This document shows, piece after piece, positions 1-7,937 of a DNA stretch of 39,616 bases. The notes below the pieces were generated by a model. The model worked only from the letters and a program-made list of their open reading frames with translations, was not told the DNA's origin and made no database searches. The translations under genes were made by a program, and so were the position numbers. Within the stretch, counting starts at the first letter, position 1. Each line of letters begins with the position of its first letter. Source of the DNA: Anaerolineae bacterium (GTDB lineage: Bacteria > Chloroflexota > Anaerolineae > DTLA01); contig JARYMK010000006.1 of NCBI GenBank assembly GCA_029907165.1, positions 1 to 39,616 on the forward strand. The letters run 5' to 3'.

Positions 1-536
1 AAATCCCAGTGCAGGGGGTGGTACTCCACCGGCTGGGGGTCAAAGGGATTCCACGTCTGGCGGCGCAGCACGTAGCGGGCGATGGCCTTGAGGTTGCGTT
101 TGTTGGCGAACTCCAGGACGTAGATGCCGCCGGGCGCGAGAATGCGGGCGATTTCGTCCATGAGGGCGGGCAGGTCTTCGGCGTGGTGGAGGACGCGGAC
201 GGTCAGGATGGCGTCAAACGAGGCGTCGGCGAAAGGCATGTGGTACCAGTTGGCCGCCACGTACTGGATGCCGTCGTCCCCCCAGGTGCGGCGGGCGTCG
301 CGCAGCTGATCGTCCGAGTAGTCCAGCAGGACCACCTCACGGAAGTGGCGATAGAGCGAGACCAACCTACCGAACCCCGCGCCGATTTCCAGAACCCGCG
401 CGCCCTGCAGGGGGATAAGCCGCCGAAGCGCAAATCGTTCGGCGCGGTCCTCGTATTCGCGGCCCTCACCCCAGAAATCCCGCTTGTACGTGCTCTCGCC
501 GTAGTCTATGATCCTCGGCTCGCCCTTGCCTCCCAC
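1..536 (-). CDS. class I SAM-dependent methyltransferase (3' end missing)
   Basis: The reverse strand reads as a class I methyltransferase cut off by the window start. The SAM-binding motif I VLEIGAGFGR is followed by an acidic strand end (VVLLDYSDD), then a motif-II/III-like stretch (MPFADASFDAILTVRVLHH) and LAPGGIYVLEF. This is the UbiE/BioC-like Methyltransf_11 pattern; the substrate cannot be told. No ATG fits. I chose GTG at 534-536 because GGAGG lies a few bases upstream, which is why the ATG-based ORF track misses the gene. The start lies 13 bases inside a perfect parS palindrome. At least 178 codons are present; the C-terminus is outside the window. Confidence 0.8.
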   Translation of the reverse strand, partial: MGGKGEPRIIDYGESTYKRDFWGEGREYEDRAERFALRRLIPLQGARVLEIGAGFGRLVSLYRHFREVVLLDYSDDQLRDARRTWGDDGIQYVAANWYHMPFADASFDAILTVRVLHHAEDLPALMDEIARILAPGGIYVLEFANKRNLKAIARYVLRRQTWNPFDPQPVEYHPLHWD

Positions 537-548
537 CTTACCCTCCGA

Positions 549-564
549 TGTTTCACGTGAAACA
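549..564. promoter_or_regulatory. parS: parS centromere-like site (ParB binding site)
   Basis: The sequence TGTTTCACGTGAAACA is a perfect 16-bp palindrome and matches the established ParB/Spo0J parS consensus (TGTTNCACGTGAAACA) at every position. It sits just upstream of the methyltransferase start. Chromosomal parS sites nucleate ParB spreading and usually lie near the replication origin. No parA or parB gene is in this window. A 16-base exact match has little chance of arising at random here. Confidence 0.85.
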
Positions 565-572
565 TGACAACC

Positions 573-610
573 TCACCGCAAAGGCGCAAAGAGCGCAGAG
601 AAAGCAAAAG
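573..610. repeat. dispersed CGCAGAG-type repeat, single arm
   Basis: TCACCGCAAAGGCGCAAAGA followed by GCGCAGAGAAAGC is one arm of a short repeat family built on a roughly 9-base unit (GCGCAGAGA). Other copies lie at 6145-6210, 19655-19727, 31125-31223, 38584-38607 and 38797-38828. It occupies the gap between psuG and the methyltransferase. Confidence 0.7.
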
Positions 611-686
611 GCAAACCCCTTGATCTCCGCGCATCCTGGAGTGAACAAGTAGTCGTTCCGGTGAACCTGTCGCTGTCGCCCCCGCG

Positions 687-1586
687 TTACCCTTGGGCCA
701 AGCAAACCGCGAGCCTCGCGCCGACCTCGGCGTTGCGGGCCAGCAGCGCCAGATTCGCCTCCAGCGACCGCCCCTCGGTAATCTGCGACACCCGCGCCAG
801 CAGGTACGGCGTGATGGCCTTCCCGCGCACCCCTTCGCGCTCGGCCTCGGCCAGTGCCCGCGCGATGGCCTCCTCCACGAGGGCATCGGGCAGTGCGGAG
901 TCTTCGGGAACGGGTACGCCCACAAGCACCGCTGTTGACAGGCCGGCGTCCCGATGGGCGCGGACGAAATCAGCCAGTGCCTCGGGCGTGTCCACGCGGA
1001 TGTCCACGGGCAGGCCACTGTCGCGGCAGTAGAAGGCGGGGAACCGGTCGGTCTGGTATCCCACCACAGGCACGCCGTGCGTTTCCAGCCACTCCAGCGT
1101 GAGCGGCAGGTCCAGGATACTCTTCGCGCCTGAGCACACGATGGCCATCGGAATCCGTGCCAGCGCGGGCAGGTCCGCCGACACGTCAAACGGCTGCCCG
1201 CGGTGCACCCCGCCGATGCCGCCCGTGGCGAACACGCGAATCCCGGCCCCGTGTGCCAGGTGCATGGTCGCGGCCACGGTCGTGCCGCCGTCCTCGCCCC
1301 TCACGGCGCACGCCGCCAGGTCCCGCAGGCTCACCTTGCGTGGGCGAGGGCTTTCGGCCAGGCGCACGAGTTCGTCGTCCCGCAGGCCCACGCAAGGCTT
1401 GCCCCCGAGCACCGCCACCGTCGCGGGGACTGCGCCGTGCTCGCGGACGATGCGCTCCAGGTGGCGAGCGGTGTCCAGATTCTGGGGGCGCGGCAGGCCG
1501 TGGGTGATGACGGCGGACTCCAGCGCCACAACGGGCTTGCCCGCTCGGAGAGCCGCTTGCACTTCAGAGGATACTTGAATATTCAT
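687..1586 (-). CDS. psuG: pseudouridine-5'-phosphate glycosidase
   Basis: The 299-residue product is full length for PsuG (YeiN/IndA family). The enzyme reversibly splits pseudouridine 5'-phosphate into uracil and ribose 5-phosphate. Family hallmarks are visible: ALESAVITHGLPRP with the catalytic Glu near residue 23, RKVSLRDLA with a conserved Lys, FATGGIGGVHRG, and CSGAKSILDLPLTLEWLE with the second conserved Lys. Its ATG overlaps the stop of the upstream kinase gene as ATGA, so translation is probably coupled. With the PfkB kinase it forms the known two-gene pathway for degrading pseudouridine released from RNA turnover. Confidence 0.93.
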   Translation of the reverse strand: MNIQVSSEVQAALRAGKPVVALESAVITHGLPRPQNLDTARHLERIVREHGAVPATVAVLGGKPCVGLRDDELVRLAESPRPRKVSLRDLAACAVRGEDGGTTVAATMHLAHGAGIRVFATGGIGGVHRGQPFDVSADLPALARIPMAIVCSGAKSILDLPLTLEWLETHGVPVVGYQTDRFPAFYCRDSGLPVDIRVDTPEALADFVRAHRDAGLSTAVLVGVPVPEDSALPDALVEEAIARALAEAEREGVRGKAITPYLLARVSQITEGRSLEANLALLARNAEVGARLAVCLAQG

Positions 1587-2512
1587 ACCACTAATCTTTC
1601 ATACAGGATATCCACGCTCAGGTCGGGGCAGACCGATTCCTTGCACTGGATGGTGGCGGCGGCCGCGGCCAACCCCAGACGCACCGCGTCGTCCACGTCC
1701 ATGTCGTTGAGCAGGCCGAAGATGACGGCAGCCGTCAGCGCGTCGCCCGCCCCCGTTAGGTCCACGATGTCGCACGGCACGGCGGGCAGGGTCCCGCTGG
1801 CCTCGCTGGTGGCATAGCACAGCCCCTTCTCGGCCAGCGTAACGATGGCCAGCCGCACGCCCATGGAGACCAGCGCCTTGGCCGCACGCAACGCCTTGCT
1901 CTTGTTGGTAACGGGCAAACCCGTCAGCACCTCGGCCTCGGCGGCGTTGGGCGTGATCATGTACAACTCGTTCAGGTAGGGCTTCAGGCGCGGCGCAAGG
2001 CCCGTGGTTGTCGGATCCGCGCACACGCGAATCTTGTGCTTGCGCGCCAGGGCGAACAGCGACCGCAACGCGCGCGGCGACAGGTTGGCGTCCACAGCGA
2101 TCAGCGCCGCCTCAGCGATGATGCGACGGTTGTAGTACAGGTACTGGGGCGTGATCAGCGACAGGATGTCCATGTCATGGATGGAGTAGGCCGGCTCGCC
2201 CCGCTCGTCGTAGATGGTCATGTAGGCGGCGGTGTGGAACTCGTCGGTGAAGATGGCGCGGTCCACGTTGATGCCACTCTCCTGGGCCTGGGCGAGGATG
2301 CGCCTGCCCGACCCATCCTTGCCGACGGCGGTGAGGAGCGTCGTGGGCACGCCCAGCCGGGCCAGGTTCTCGGCGATGTTCCGCGCCGACCCGCCCACGC
2401 TGATGCGGATGTCGCCCTCGCAGGACGTGCCCGGCTTCAGTCCTTTGTCGGGCCTGCCCTTGGTGTCCATTGCCGCCGCGCCCACCACAACCACCGGTGG
2501 ATACTCGTCCAT
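1583..2512 (-). CDS. psuK: PfkB-family sugar kinase, probable pseudouridine kinase
   Basis: This 309-residue PfkB-family kinase has the N-terminal glycine-rich signature (SVGGSARNIAENLARLG) and the C-terminal anion-hole/catalytic motif DLTGAGDALTAAVIFG, where the Asp is the catalytic base. The family phosphorylates ribose-like sugars or nucleosides. The 4-nt overlap with psuG argues for pseudouridine to pseudouridine 5'-phosphate as the reaction; that assignment comes from context. GGGAGGGAG precedes the ATG. A minus-strand promoter TTGACT-17-TATCCT lies just upstream. Confidence 0.85.
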   Translation of the reverse strand: MDEYPPVVVVGAAAMDTKGRPDKGLKPGTSCEGDIRISVGGSARNIAENLARLGVPTTLLTAVGKDGSGRRILAQAQESGINVDRAIFTDEFHTAAYMTIYDERGEPAYSIHDMDILSLITPQYLYYNRRIIAEAALIAVDANLSPRALRSLFALARKHKIRVCADPTTTGLAPRLKPYLNELYMITPNAAEAEVLTGLPVTNKSKALRAAKALVSMGVRLAIVTLAEKGLCYATSEASGTLPAVPCDIVDLTGAGDALTAAVIFGLLNDMDVDDAVRLGLAAAAATIQCKESVCPDLSVDILYERLVV

Positions 2513-2550
2513 GTCGCTCCCTCCCTTCGCCGCCTATTGGCCGCTGCCCA

Positions 2551-2579
2551 AGGATAGCCGAGTTCACTCCGCAAGTCAA
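2551..2579 (-). promoter_or_regulatory. promoter of psuK-psuG
   Basis: On the minus strand, TTGACT (2574-2579) and TATCCT (2551-2556) are separated by 17 bases and lie about 40-65 bases upstream of the psuK ATG. It is back-to-back with the plus-strand promoter at 2595-2623. Confidence 0.65.
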
Positions 2580-2594
2580 ACGGACGCAGCGGCT

Positions 2595-2623
2595 TTGCCG
2601 CGCCGATAGTCCTACGCTATAAT
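2595..2623 (+). promoter_or_regulatory. promoter of the DUF2207/radical SAM operon
   Basis: TTGCCG (2595-2600) and a perfect TATAAT (2618-2623) have a 17-base spacer. They lie 39 bases upstream of the first ATG of the plus-strand gene run 2663-6131, so they probably drive the zinc-ribbon, DUF2207 and radical SAM genes. Confidence 0.75.
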
Positions 2624-2662
2624 GACATCACGGTACCGAATCCCGCCACAAGGAGGCAGGAC

Positions 2663-3031
2663 ATGTCCGCTGGGAAGATTATCGGCTACATCTTCGCCGG
2701 AATCGCCATCCTGTTCGGCGTTCTGTTCCTCATCGCCGCTTTTGACGGCAGGCCCGTCGCCCAGGCTATCAGCAACTTCATCATCGCGGCCGTGCTCATC
2801 GGCATCGGCGTGGTCATCATCATCGCCATCAAAATGCGTGAACCGAAGCCGAAACAGGAGATCATCCAAAAGATTGACGTGTCGGGCGAGATCGCCATGG
2901 AGCGCCTGAAATGCAAGAACTGCGGCGCTCTTCTGGACAAGGACAGCATCAAACTGGCCGAGGGCGCCGTCGTCATCTCGTGCCCCTACTGCGGCACAAC
3001 GTACCAAATGGTAGAAGAACCGAAGTGGTAG
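2663..3031 (+). CDS. small two-TM membrane protein with C-terminal zinc ribbon
   Basis: The 122-residue product has two hydrophobic helices (about residues 7-26 and 35-56), a short basic linker (REPKPKQE), then a soluble domain carrying two CxxC knuckles, CKNCGALLDKD and SCPYCGTTY. That is a typical four-cysteine zinc ribbon. AAGGAGG stands 7 bases before the ATG. It is the first gene after a strong promoter and lies 33 bases upstream of the DUF2207 gene, so the two are probably cotranscribed. The function is unknown; a cytoplasmic zinc ribbon tethered to the membrane fits a scaffold or adaptor role, but this is inference. Confidence 0.85.
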   Translation: MSAGKIIGYIFAGIAILFGVLFLIAAFDGRPVAQAISNFIIAAVLIGIGVVIIIAIKMREPKPKQEIIQKIDVSGEIAMERLKCKNCGALLDKDSIKLAEGAVVISCPYCGTTYQMVEEPKW

Positions 3032-3064
3032 CCGACCCCGTCGGCTGAGTCTGGAGGTTGGCCC

Positions 3065-4762
3065 ATGCGAACTGGCCCGAAATGGATATTACGAGTCGCG
3101 CTCGTCATCCTGGCGGTTGTCCTCGTCGCGGTCCCTGCCGCCGCGCAGGACTACCGTTTCCGGGTGAACGAGCGGCTCGTCCATGTGTACATCAACGACG
3201 ACGGCTCCATCTGGATTGACTACACCATCACCTTCACCGCCGATCCGGGGTCGCACCCCATAGACATCGTGGACATCGGCCTGCCCAACTACGACTACAA
3301 CCTGGCCGAGGTCAAGGCCGATGTGGGTGGCGTGGAGATCAAGGACATCCGCCATTCGGAGTATGTGAAGCCCGGTGTGGAAATCCACATGGGCAAGTTC
3401 ACCATCCCGCCTGGCGGCACCGGCACGCTCCACGTCCTGGCGCGGGTGCGGAACATGGTCTTCCAGGACACCTCGGACCCCAACTATGCCAGCATGGAGT
3501 TCATCCCGCACTGGTACGATAGCGCCAACGCCCACGGGACGATGCACCTGGAAATCGTGGTGCATTTCCCGGAGGGCGTAACCAGCGAGGAATCCCGCTA
3601 TCACGATACCAAGTTCACCGACGCTGCCATCGTGGACAATCGGGTAACCTACGCCTGGATATATCCCGATGCCTCGCCCAGCCGACCGTACAAGGTGGGC
3701 GTCTCCTTCCCCAAGAAGTACCTCAAGAGCGGAGTTGAACTGAAGGTAACGCCCGAACCGCTGCCCCCCGCCGCGGGCGGAACCGACATCACCGACATCC
3801 TTTGCAGCGGGCCGATGTGCGTCATCCTGGGCATCCTGGGGTTCATCGCGTTCATCGTCCTCAGCACCCGCGGAGCCAACGTCCGCAAGATGAAGTACCT
3901 GCCGCCGGCGGTGGGCGTGGAGGGCGCGGGCGTGAAGCGCGGCCTCACCGCGGTGGAGGCGGCCCTCCTCTTGGAAGCGCCCCTGAACCGCGTCCTGACC
4001 ATGATCCTGTTCGGCCTGTTGAAGAAGGGCGCGGTTACCGTGTTGTCCGACAATCCGCTGCGCTTGCAGGCCAACGTACCCGCCCCCGAGGACTTGCGCG
4101 ACTACGAAAAGAAGTTTCTCGCGTCCATCGTGGACGACCAACTAGACGAGAAGAAACTCCGTCAGATGATGGTCGGCCTGGTCAAATCGGTGAACGAGAA
4201 GATGAAAGGGTTCAGCCGCAAGGACTCCGTGGCCTACTACAAGGACCTGGTCAGCCGAGCCTGGCAACAGGTGGAAGCCGCCGAGACGCCGGAGGTGAAG
4301 GCGCAACGGCTGGACGACGGGCTGGAGTGGACCATGCTGGACGACGACTGGAACAAGAAGGTGGGGCGCACCTTCGGCGACGAGCCGGTGCTCCTGCCCC
4401 GCTGGTGGGGCTACTACCGTCCCTGGGCCACCAGCACGAGCACCGCGTCGGGCGGCACGCAGACGGTTTCCACGCCCCGAACGGCCACGGGCGACGCGGG
4501 CCGCACCCCAACCATGCCCACCCTGCCGGGCGCGGCCTTCGCCAACACCATCGTGTCGGGCGTGGAGAGCCTGTCCAACCGCGTCGTGTCCAGCGTGGAG
4601 AGGTTCACGGGCAGCATCTCGTCGGTAACCAACCCGCCGCCCCCACCGCCCAGAACCAGCAGCAGCGGGCGCTGGAGAAGCGGCGGCGGTGGCGGTTGCG
4701 CTTGCGCGTGTGCATGCGCCTGCGCGGGCTGCGCCTGCGCGTGCGCGGGAGGAGGCCGCTAG
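3065..4762 (+). CDS. DUF2207-type membrane protein with C-terminal Cys-Ala repeat tail
   Basis: The protein has 565 residues. Residues 1-28 form a signal peptide ending VPAAAQ. Residues about 29-245 form an extracytoplasmic beta-rich domain typical of DUF2207 (INDDGSIWIDYTITF). A single TM helix covers about 251-270 (MCVILGILGFIAFIVLS), followed by a cytoplasmic domain. After WWGYYRPW comes a Ser/Thr/Pro-rich linker with six prolines, a glycine run, and a tail at 545-565 of five CA dipeptides, G, three CA dipeptides and GGGR: eight cysteines in 17 residues. With the N-terminus outside, the tail should lie in the cytoplasm. The next gene, one base away, is a peptide-maturase-type radical SAM enzyme, so the tail may be its substrate. 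The second TM pair I would expect in many DUF2207 proteins is not apparent. Confidence 0.88.
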   Translation: MRTGPKWILRVALVILAVVLVAVPAAAQDYRFRVNERLVHVYINDDGSIWIDYTITFTADPGSHPIDIVDIGLPNYDYNLAEVKADVGGVEIKDIRHSEYVKPGVEIHMGKFTIPPGGTGTLHVLARVRNMVFQDTSDPNYASMEFIPHWYDSANAHGTMHLEIVVHFPEGVTSEESRYHDTKFTDAAIVDNRVTYAWIYPDASPSRPYKVGVSFPKKYLKSGVELKVTPEPLPPAAGGTDITDILCSGPMCVILGILGFIAFIVLSTRGANVRKMKYLPPAVGVEGAGVKRGLTAVEAALLLEAPLNRVLTMILFGLLKKGAVTVLSDNPLRLQANVPAPEDLRDYEKKFLASIVDDQLDEKKLRQMMVGLVKSVNEKMKGFSRKDSVAYYKDLVSRAWQQVEAAETPEVKAQRLDDGLEWTMLDDDWNKKVGRTFGDEPVLLPRWWGYYRPWATSTSTASGGTQTVSTPRTATGDAGRTPTMPTLPGAAFANTIVSGVESLSNRVVSSVERFTGSISSVTNPPPPPPRTSSSGRWRSGGGGGCACACACACAGCACACAGGGR

Positions 4763-4763
4763 C

Positions 4764-6131
4764 ATGGGCATCGTAGATAGAATCCGCGATTGGTTCACGC
4801 CGCAGAAGCCGCTCCAGAGGGGCATCTACCACTACCGATCGCCCGCGGGCCAGGAGGAGCGGTTCCGCCTGCACCTGCGCGTGGAGGAGGATGGGCGCGG
4901 CATCCTGGTCATCAATGCCGCCAAGGTGCTGCACCTCAATCAGACAGCCACCGAGCACGCCCGCCTCATCCTGCAGGAGAAGTCGCCCGAAGAGGCCGTC
5001 CGCGAGATCACTCGCCGCTACCGCGTCAGCAAGGAGCAGGCCCGCAAGGACTACGAGAGCCTGCGTGACACGATTCTGACCATGACGCGCACCGATGACG
5101 TGTGCCCCATCACGTACCTGGACGTGGAGCGGATTGACCCGTTCAAGACGCCGGTTTCGGCTCCATACCGCATGGACCTGGCACTCACGTACCGGTGCAA
5201 CGACGACTGTCCCCACTGCTACGTGGCCCGCGACCGCAACTTCCCCGAGATGCCCACCGAATCGTGGAAGCGCGTTATTGACCGGCTGTGGGACATCGGC
5301 GTGCCCCACGTAACCTTCACCGGCGGTGAGGCCACCCTGCGCAGCGACCTGCCGGAACTCATCCAGTACGCCGAGGACGTGGGCCTGGTAACCGGCCTGC
5401 TCACCAACGGGCGCAAACTGGCGGACAAAGCGTACCTGCAGCGCCTGCTGGACGCCGGCCTGGACCACATCCAGATCACGCTAGAATCCCACGACGAGGC
5501 GATCCACAACAAGATGGTGGGGTGCTCCGGCGCGTGGGCCGAGACCGTGGCGGGCATCGCCAACGCCGTCGCCGCCGATGTGTACGTCATCACCAACACG
5601 ACCCTCACCCATGACAACGTCCCCACCATTGAGGACACAATAGACTTTTTGGCCGAACTGGGCATCCGCACTTTCGCGTGCAACGGCATGATCTACTCGG
5701 GCAGGGGAAAGGTGGTGGGCACCGGCTTCACCGAGGCCGAGTTGCAGGACATCGTCCTGCGCGTGAAGGACGCTGCGGCGCGGAATGGAATGCGCCTCAT
5801 CTGGTACACGCCCACCCAGTACTGCGAACTGGACCCCATCAAACTGGAACTGGGCATCAAGACGTGCACCGCCGCCGAGTTCAACATGTGCGTGGAGCCC
5901 AACGGCGACGTGATCCCGTGCCAGAGTTACTACAAGTCCCTGGGCAACATCCTCACCGATGACTGGCACTCCATCTGGAACCACGAGACGGCCCGCTGCC
6001 TGCGCGACCGCACCTGGATTCCGGAGAAATGCAAGGATTGCCCGGACCTGGACCTGTGCGGCGGGGGCTGTCCCCTGTACGTGGAGGAGCACGCCTACCG
6101 CTGCCTGGATACCCAGTCCAACGCGGTGTGA
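4764..6131 (+). CDS. radical SAM/SPASM protein with PqqD-like N-terminal domain
   Basis: This 455-residue protein has the layout of a ribosomal-peptide maturase. Residues about 35-105 resemble a PqqD/RRE peptide-binding domain (AAKVLHLNQTATEHARLIL). The radical SAM core follows with the CxxxCxxC cluster CNDDCPHC at C145, C149 and C152, then FTGGEATLRSDLPELI. Residues about 368-447 form a SPASM domain with many cysteines (CVEPNGDVIPCQSYY, CKDCPDLDLCGGGCPLY) for auxiliary Fe-S clusters. The ORF track starts 25 codons too early. The ATG at 4764 follows GGGAGGAGG and lies one base after the DUF2207 stop. Known relatives make thioether or C-C bonds in RiPPs. The Cys-rich DUF2207 tail is the obvious candidate substrate; no separate precursor peptide is seen. 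Confidence 0.92.
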   Translation: MGIVDRIRDWFTPQKPLQRGIYHYRSPAGQEERFRLHLRVEEDGRGILVINAAKVLHLNQTATEHARLILQEKSPEEAVREITRRYRVSKEQARKDYESLRDTILTMTRTDDVCPITYLDVERIDPFKTPVSAPYRMDLALTYRCNDDCPHCYVARDRNFPEMPTESWKRVIDRLWDIGVPHVTFTGGEATLRSDLPELIQYAEDVGLVTGLLTNGRKLADKAYLQRLLDAGLDHIQITLESHDEAIHNKMVGCSGAWAETVAGIANAVAADVYVITNTTLTHDNVPTIEDTIDFLAELGIRTFACNGMIYSGRGKVVGTGFTEAELQDIVLRVKDAAARNGMRLIWYTPTQYCELDPIKLELGIKTCTAAEFNMCVEPNGDVIPCQSYYKSLGNILTDDWHSIWNHETARCLRDRTWIPEKCKDCPDLDLCGGGCPLYVEEHAYRCLDTQSNAV

Positions 6132-6144
6132 GGATTTCATCGGG

Positions 6145-6210
6145 AGATCGCGGAGAGGACATAAATTCCTCTGCGGTCTCCGCGTTCTCTGCGGTGAAGA
6201 GTTTCAGAGG
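6145..6210. repeat. dispersed CGCAGAG-type repeat, palindromic copy
   Basis: GATCGCGGAGAGG and, after a short AT-rich centre, CTCTGCGGTCTCCGCG and TCTCTGCGGTGAA form an imperfect inverted repeat. It fills most of the 90-base gap between the radical SAM gene and the downstream methyltransferase. It belongs to the family at 573-610. Confidence 0.7.
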
Positions 6211-6221
6211 CGGGAACCCCC

Positions 6222-6971
6222 ATGGAGCCAGCCCTGACTCCGGCCGAGTGGGCCGAACACTTCCGGCGGCAGGCCGAATGGACCCGCGCGGCGCGGAATT
6301 ACCTGTACCGCCGCGCCGACCTACTGCGCGCCCGCCGCGTGCTGGACGTGGGCTGCGGCACGGGCGTCATCACCGAGGAGATGGCGGCGCGGACGCGGGG
6401 CCGCGTCGTGGGCCTGGACATCAACCCCCAGTTTCTGCGCCTCCGCGAAGGGCGCGGGGCAGACTACATCCTCGGCGGCGCGCTCTGTCTCCCTTTCGCC
6501 AGCGGCGCGTTTGATGTGGTGGTTTGCCACTTTGTGCTCATGTGGCTGCGCGACCCTCGGCGGGGCATGGCAGAGATGGTGCGCGTAACCCGCGCGGGCG
6601 GTTGGGTGCTTCTCTGCGCCGAGCCAGACTACGGCGCGCGGTTGGACTACCCCGACCTGCCCCACGCGGCATGGCACATTGAGGCGCTGCGGCGCGAGGG
6701 CGCCGATCCGTTCATGGGGCGCAAACTGCGCGCCTTGTGCGCCGAGCAGGGATTGGGTGCCGAGGTTGGTTGCCTGTCCGCGCCGTGGACGGCCGAAGCC
6801 ATCCGCGATTCGCTGGACGGCGAATGGGCGATGCTGACCCGCATCACGCGCGAATTCGTGGGCGAAAACGAGCGGCGTGCGGTGCGGGCGCGAGAGGAAG
6901 TCGCCATCGCCCGCGGCGAGCGGTTCGTGTTCATGCCGGTCTTCTACGCGGCGGCGCGAGTTCCCGGTTGA
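6222..6971 (+). CDS. class I SAM-dependent methyltransferase
   Basis: The 249-residue protein carries motif I VLDVGCGTGVITEEM, motif II VVGLDINPQF, a motif-IV-like FDVVVCHFVLMWLRDP and the post-motif AGGWVLLCAEPDY. This is a UbiE-like small-molecule or protein methyltransferase of unknown substrate. It follows the radical SAM gene on the same strand after a 90-base gap filled by a dispersed repeat, so cotranscription is possible but not assured. The SD before the ATG is weak (GGCGGGAA). Its last 28 bases overlap the 3' end of the convergent hydrolase gene. Confidence 0.85.
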   Translation: MEPALTPAEWAEHFRRQAEWTRAARNYLYRRADLLRARRVLDVGCGTGVITEEMAARTRGRVVGLDINPQFLRLREGRGADYILGGALCLPFASGAFDVVVCHFVLMWLRDPRRGMAEMVRVTRAGGWVLLCAEPDYGARLDYPDLPHAAWHIEALRREGADPFMGRKLRALCAEQGLGAEVGCLSAPWTAEAIRDSLDGEWAMLTRITREFVGENERRAVRAREEVAIARGERFVFMPVFYAAARVPG

Positions 6972-7876
6972 TCGGGCGGGGCGTCCTGTCCGGTCAAAAT
7001 CGCCTCGGCCACCGCGTCGGGCGCTTCCTCCTGCACATTGTGCCCCGCGCCAGGGACTACGACCAGCCGCGCCAAGGGCTGCGCTTCCGCCAGCGCCCGC
7101 CCCATTGCCACCGGGTTGATGCGGTCGGCCTCGCCCCAGATGACCAGGGTCGGCACGGCCAGGCCCGCAAGCCGTTCCCGCAGCCCCCGCTGCTGCGCAG
7201 GAAGCCACAGGGCTAGCCGTCGCAGTGTGGAGAAGAACGCGCGGCGCTGGGCGTCGTCGGCCACGCGCTGGTTTACCCGCTGGTGCAGGAACTCCCGCTC
7301 GGGCTCCGGCAGGCCATCCAGGTGCGCGTAGTACGGCTCCAGCGAACGGTACGCCGCGTTGGCGTCCTTCTGGAAGCGGCGGTACAGGGATTCGCCCACG
7401 CCGGGAATGAGGAAAAGCAGCATGGCCGCGTCCAGTTTCTGCGACGGGGCGAACAGGCTGCCCGACACCAGAACGAGTTGTTCCGCGCGGTCTGGGCGTT
7501 GCAGCGCGGCGAAGTGGGCAATGACCGCACCAAGGGAATGCCCCACAAGCCCCACCCGCGCAATCCCCAGCGCGTCCAGCAGTTCAAACAGCGCGTCGCA
7601 GAAGAACGGCACGGTGTACGCGCGCCGTGGCTTGTCGCTGCGGCCAAAGCCGGGCAGGTCCACGGCGATGACGCGGAACCGCTCCGCCAGACGGGGAATC
7701 ACGTAGCGCCACGTATCGGCCTCGTTGCCCAGGCCGTGGATGAGAAGCAGAGGCGACCCTTCGGCAGGGCCTGCGTCGTACAGGAACAGCGACGCCGCGC
7801 TCCCCGGAAGCGCCACCCTGCGGGCGTGCGCCTCCAGCGCGGGCCAGGGGGCCATGGCGTGCGTCTGGGTGCTCAT
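6944..7876 (-). CDS. alpha/beta hydrolase
   Basis: The 310-residue product is a full-length alpha/beta hydrolase. It has an oxyanion-hole motif LLIHGLG (about 45-51), the strand VIAVDLPGFGRSDKP, the nucleophile elbow GHSLGA with Ser114, a late acid (IWGEADRINP) and the catalytic His in GAGHNVQEEAP near the C-terminus. Relatives include esterases, haloperoxidase-like enzymes and MhpC-type hydrolases; the substrate is unknown. AGGAGG precedes the ATG. It lies about 60 bases downstream of the ABC transporter gene on the same strand. Confidence 0.88.
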   Translation of the reverse strand: MSTQTHAMAPWPALEAHARRVALPGSAASLFLYDAGPAEGSPLLLIHGLGNEADTWRYVIPRLAERFRVIAVDLPGFGRSDKPRRAYTVPFFCDALFELLDALGIARVGLVGHSLGAVIAHFAALQRPDRAEQLVLVSGSLFAPSQKLDAAMLLFLIPGVGESLYRRFQKDANAAYRSLEPYYAHLDGLPEPEREFLHQRVNQRVADDAQRRAFFSTLRRLALWLPAQQRGLRERLAGLAVPTLVIWGEADRINPVAMGRALAEAQPLARLVVVPGAGHNVQEEAPDAVAEAILTGQDAPPDQPGTRAAA

Positions 7877-7937
7877 GCCGGCATTCCTCCTCTCGTCGTC
7901 TGCTATCCAGACCGCCGAGTGCGGCGCGCCCGCCTGA

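Noticed and set aside
9-560. Plus-strand 183-residue ORF over the methyltransferase
   Set aside because: The opposite strand carries clear methyltransferase motifs; this frame is a GC-rich shadow.
573-610. Recurring peptides such as RALCASAVR and LCVSAVK in many tracked ORFs
   Set aside because: They are translations of the CGCAGAG repeat family, not a conserved protein motif.
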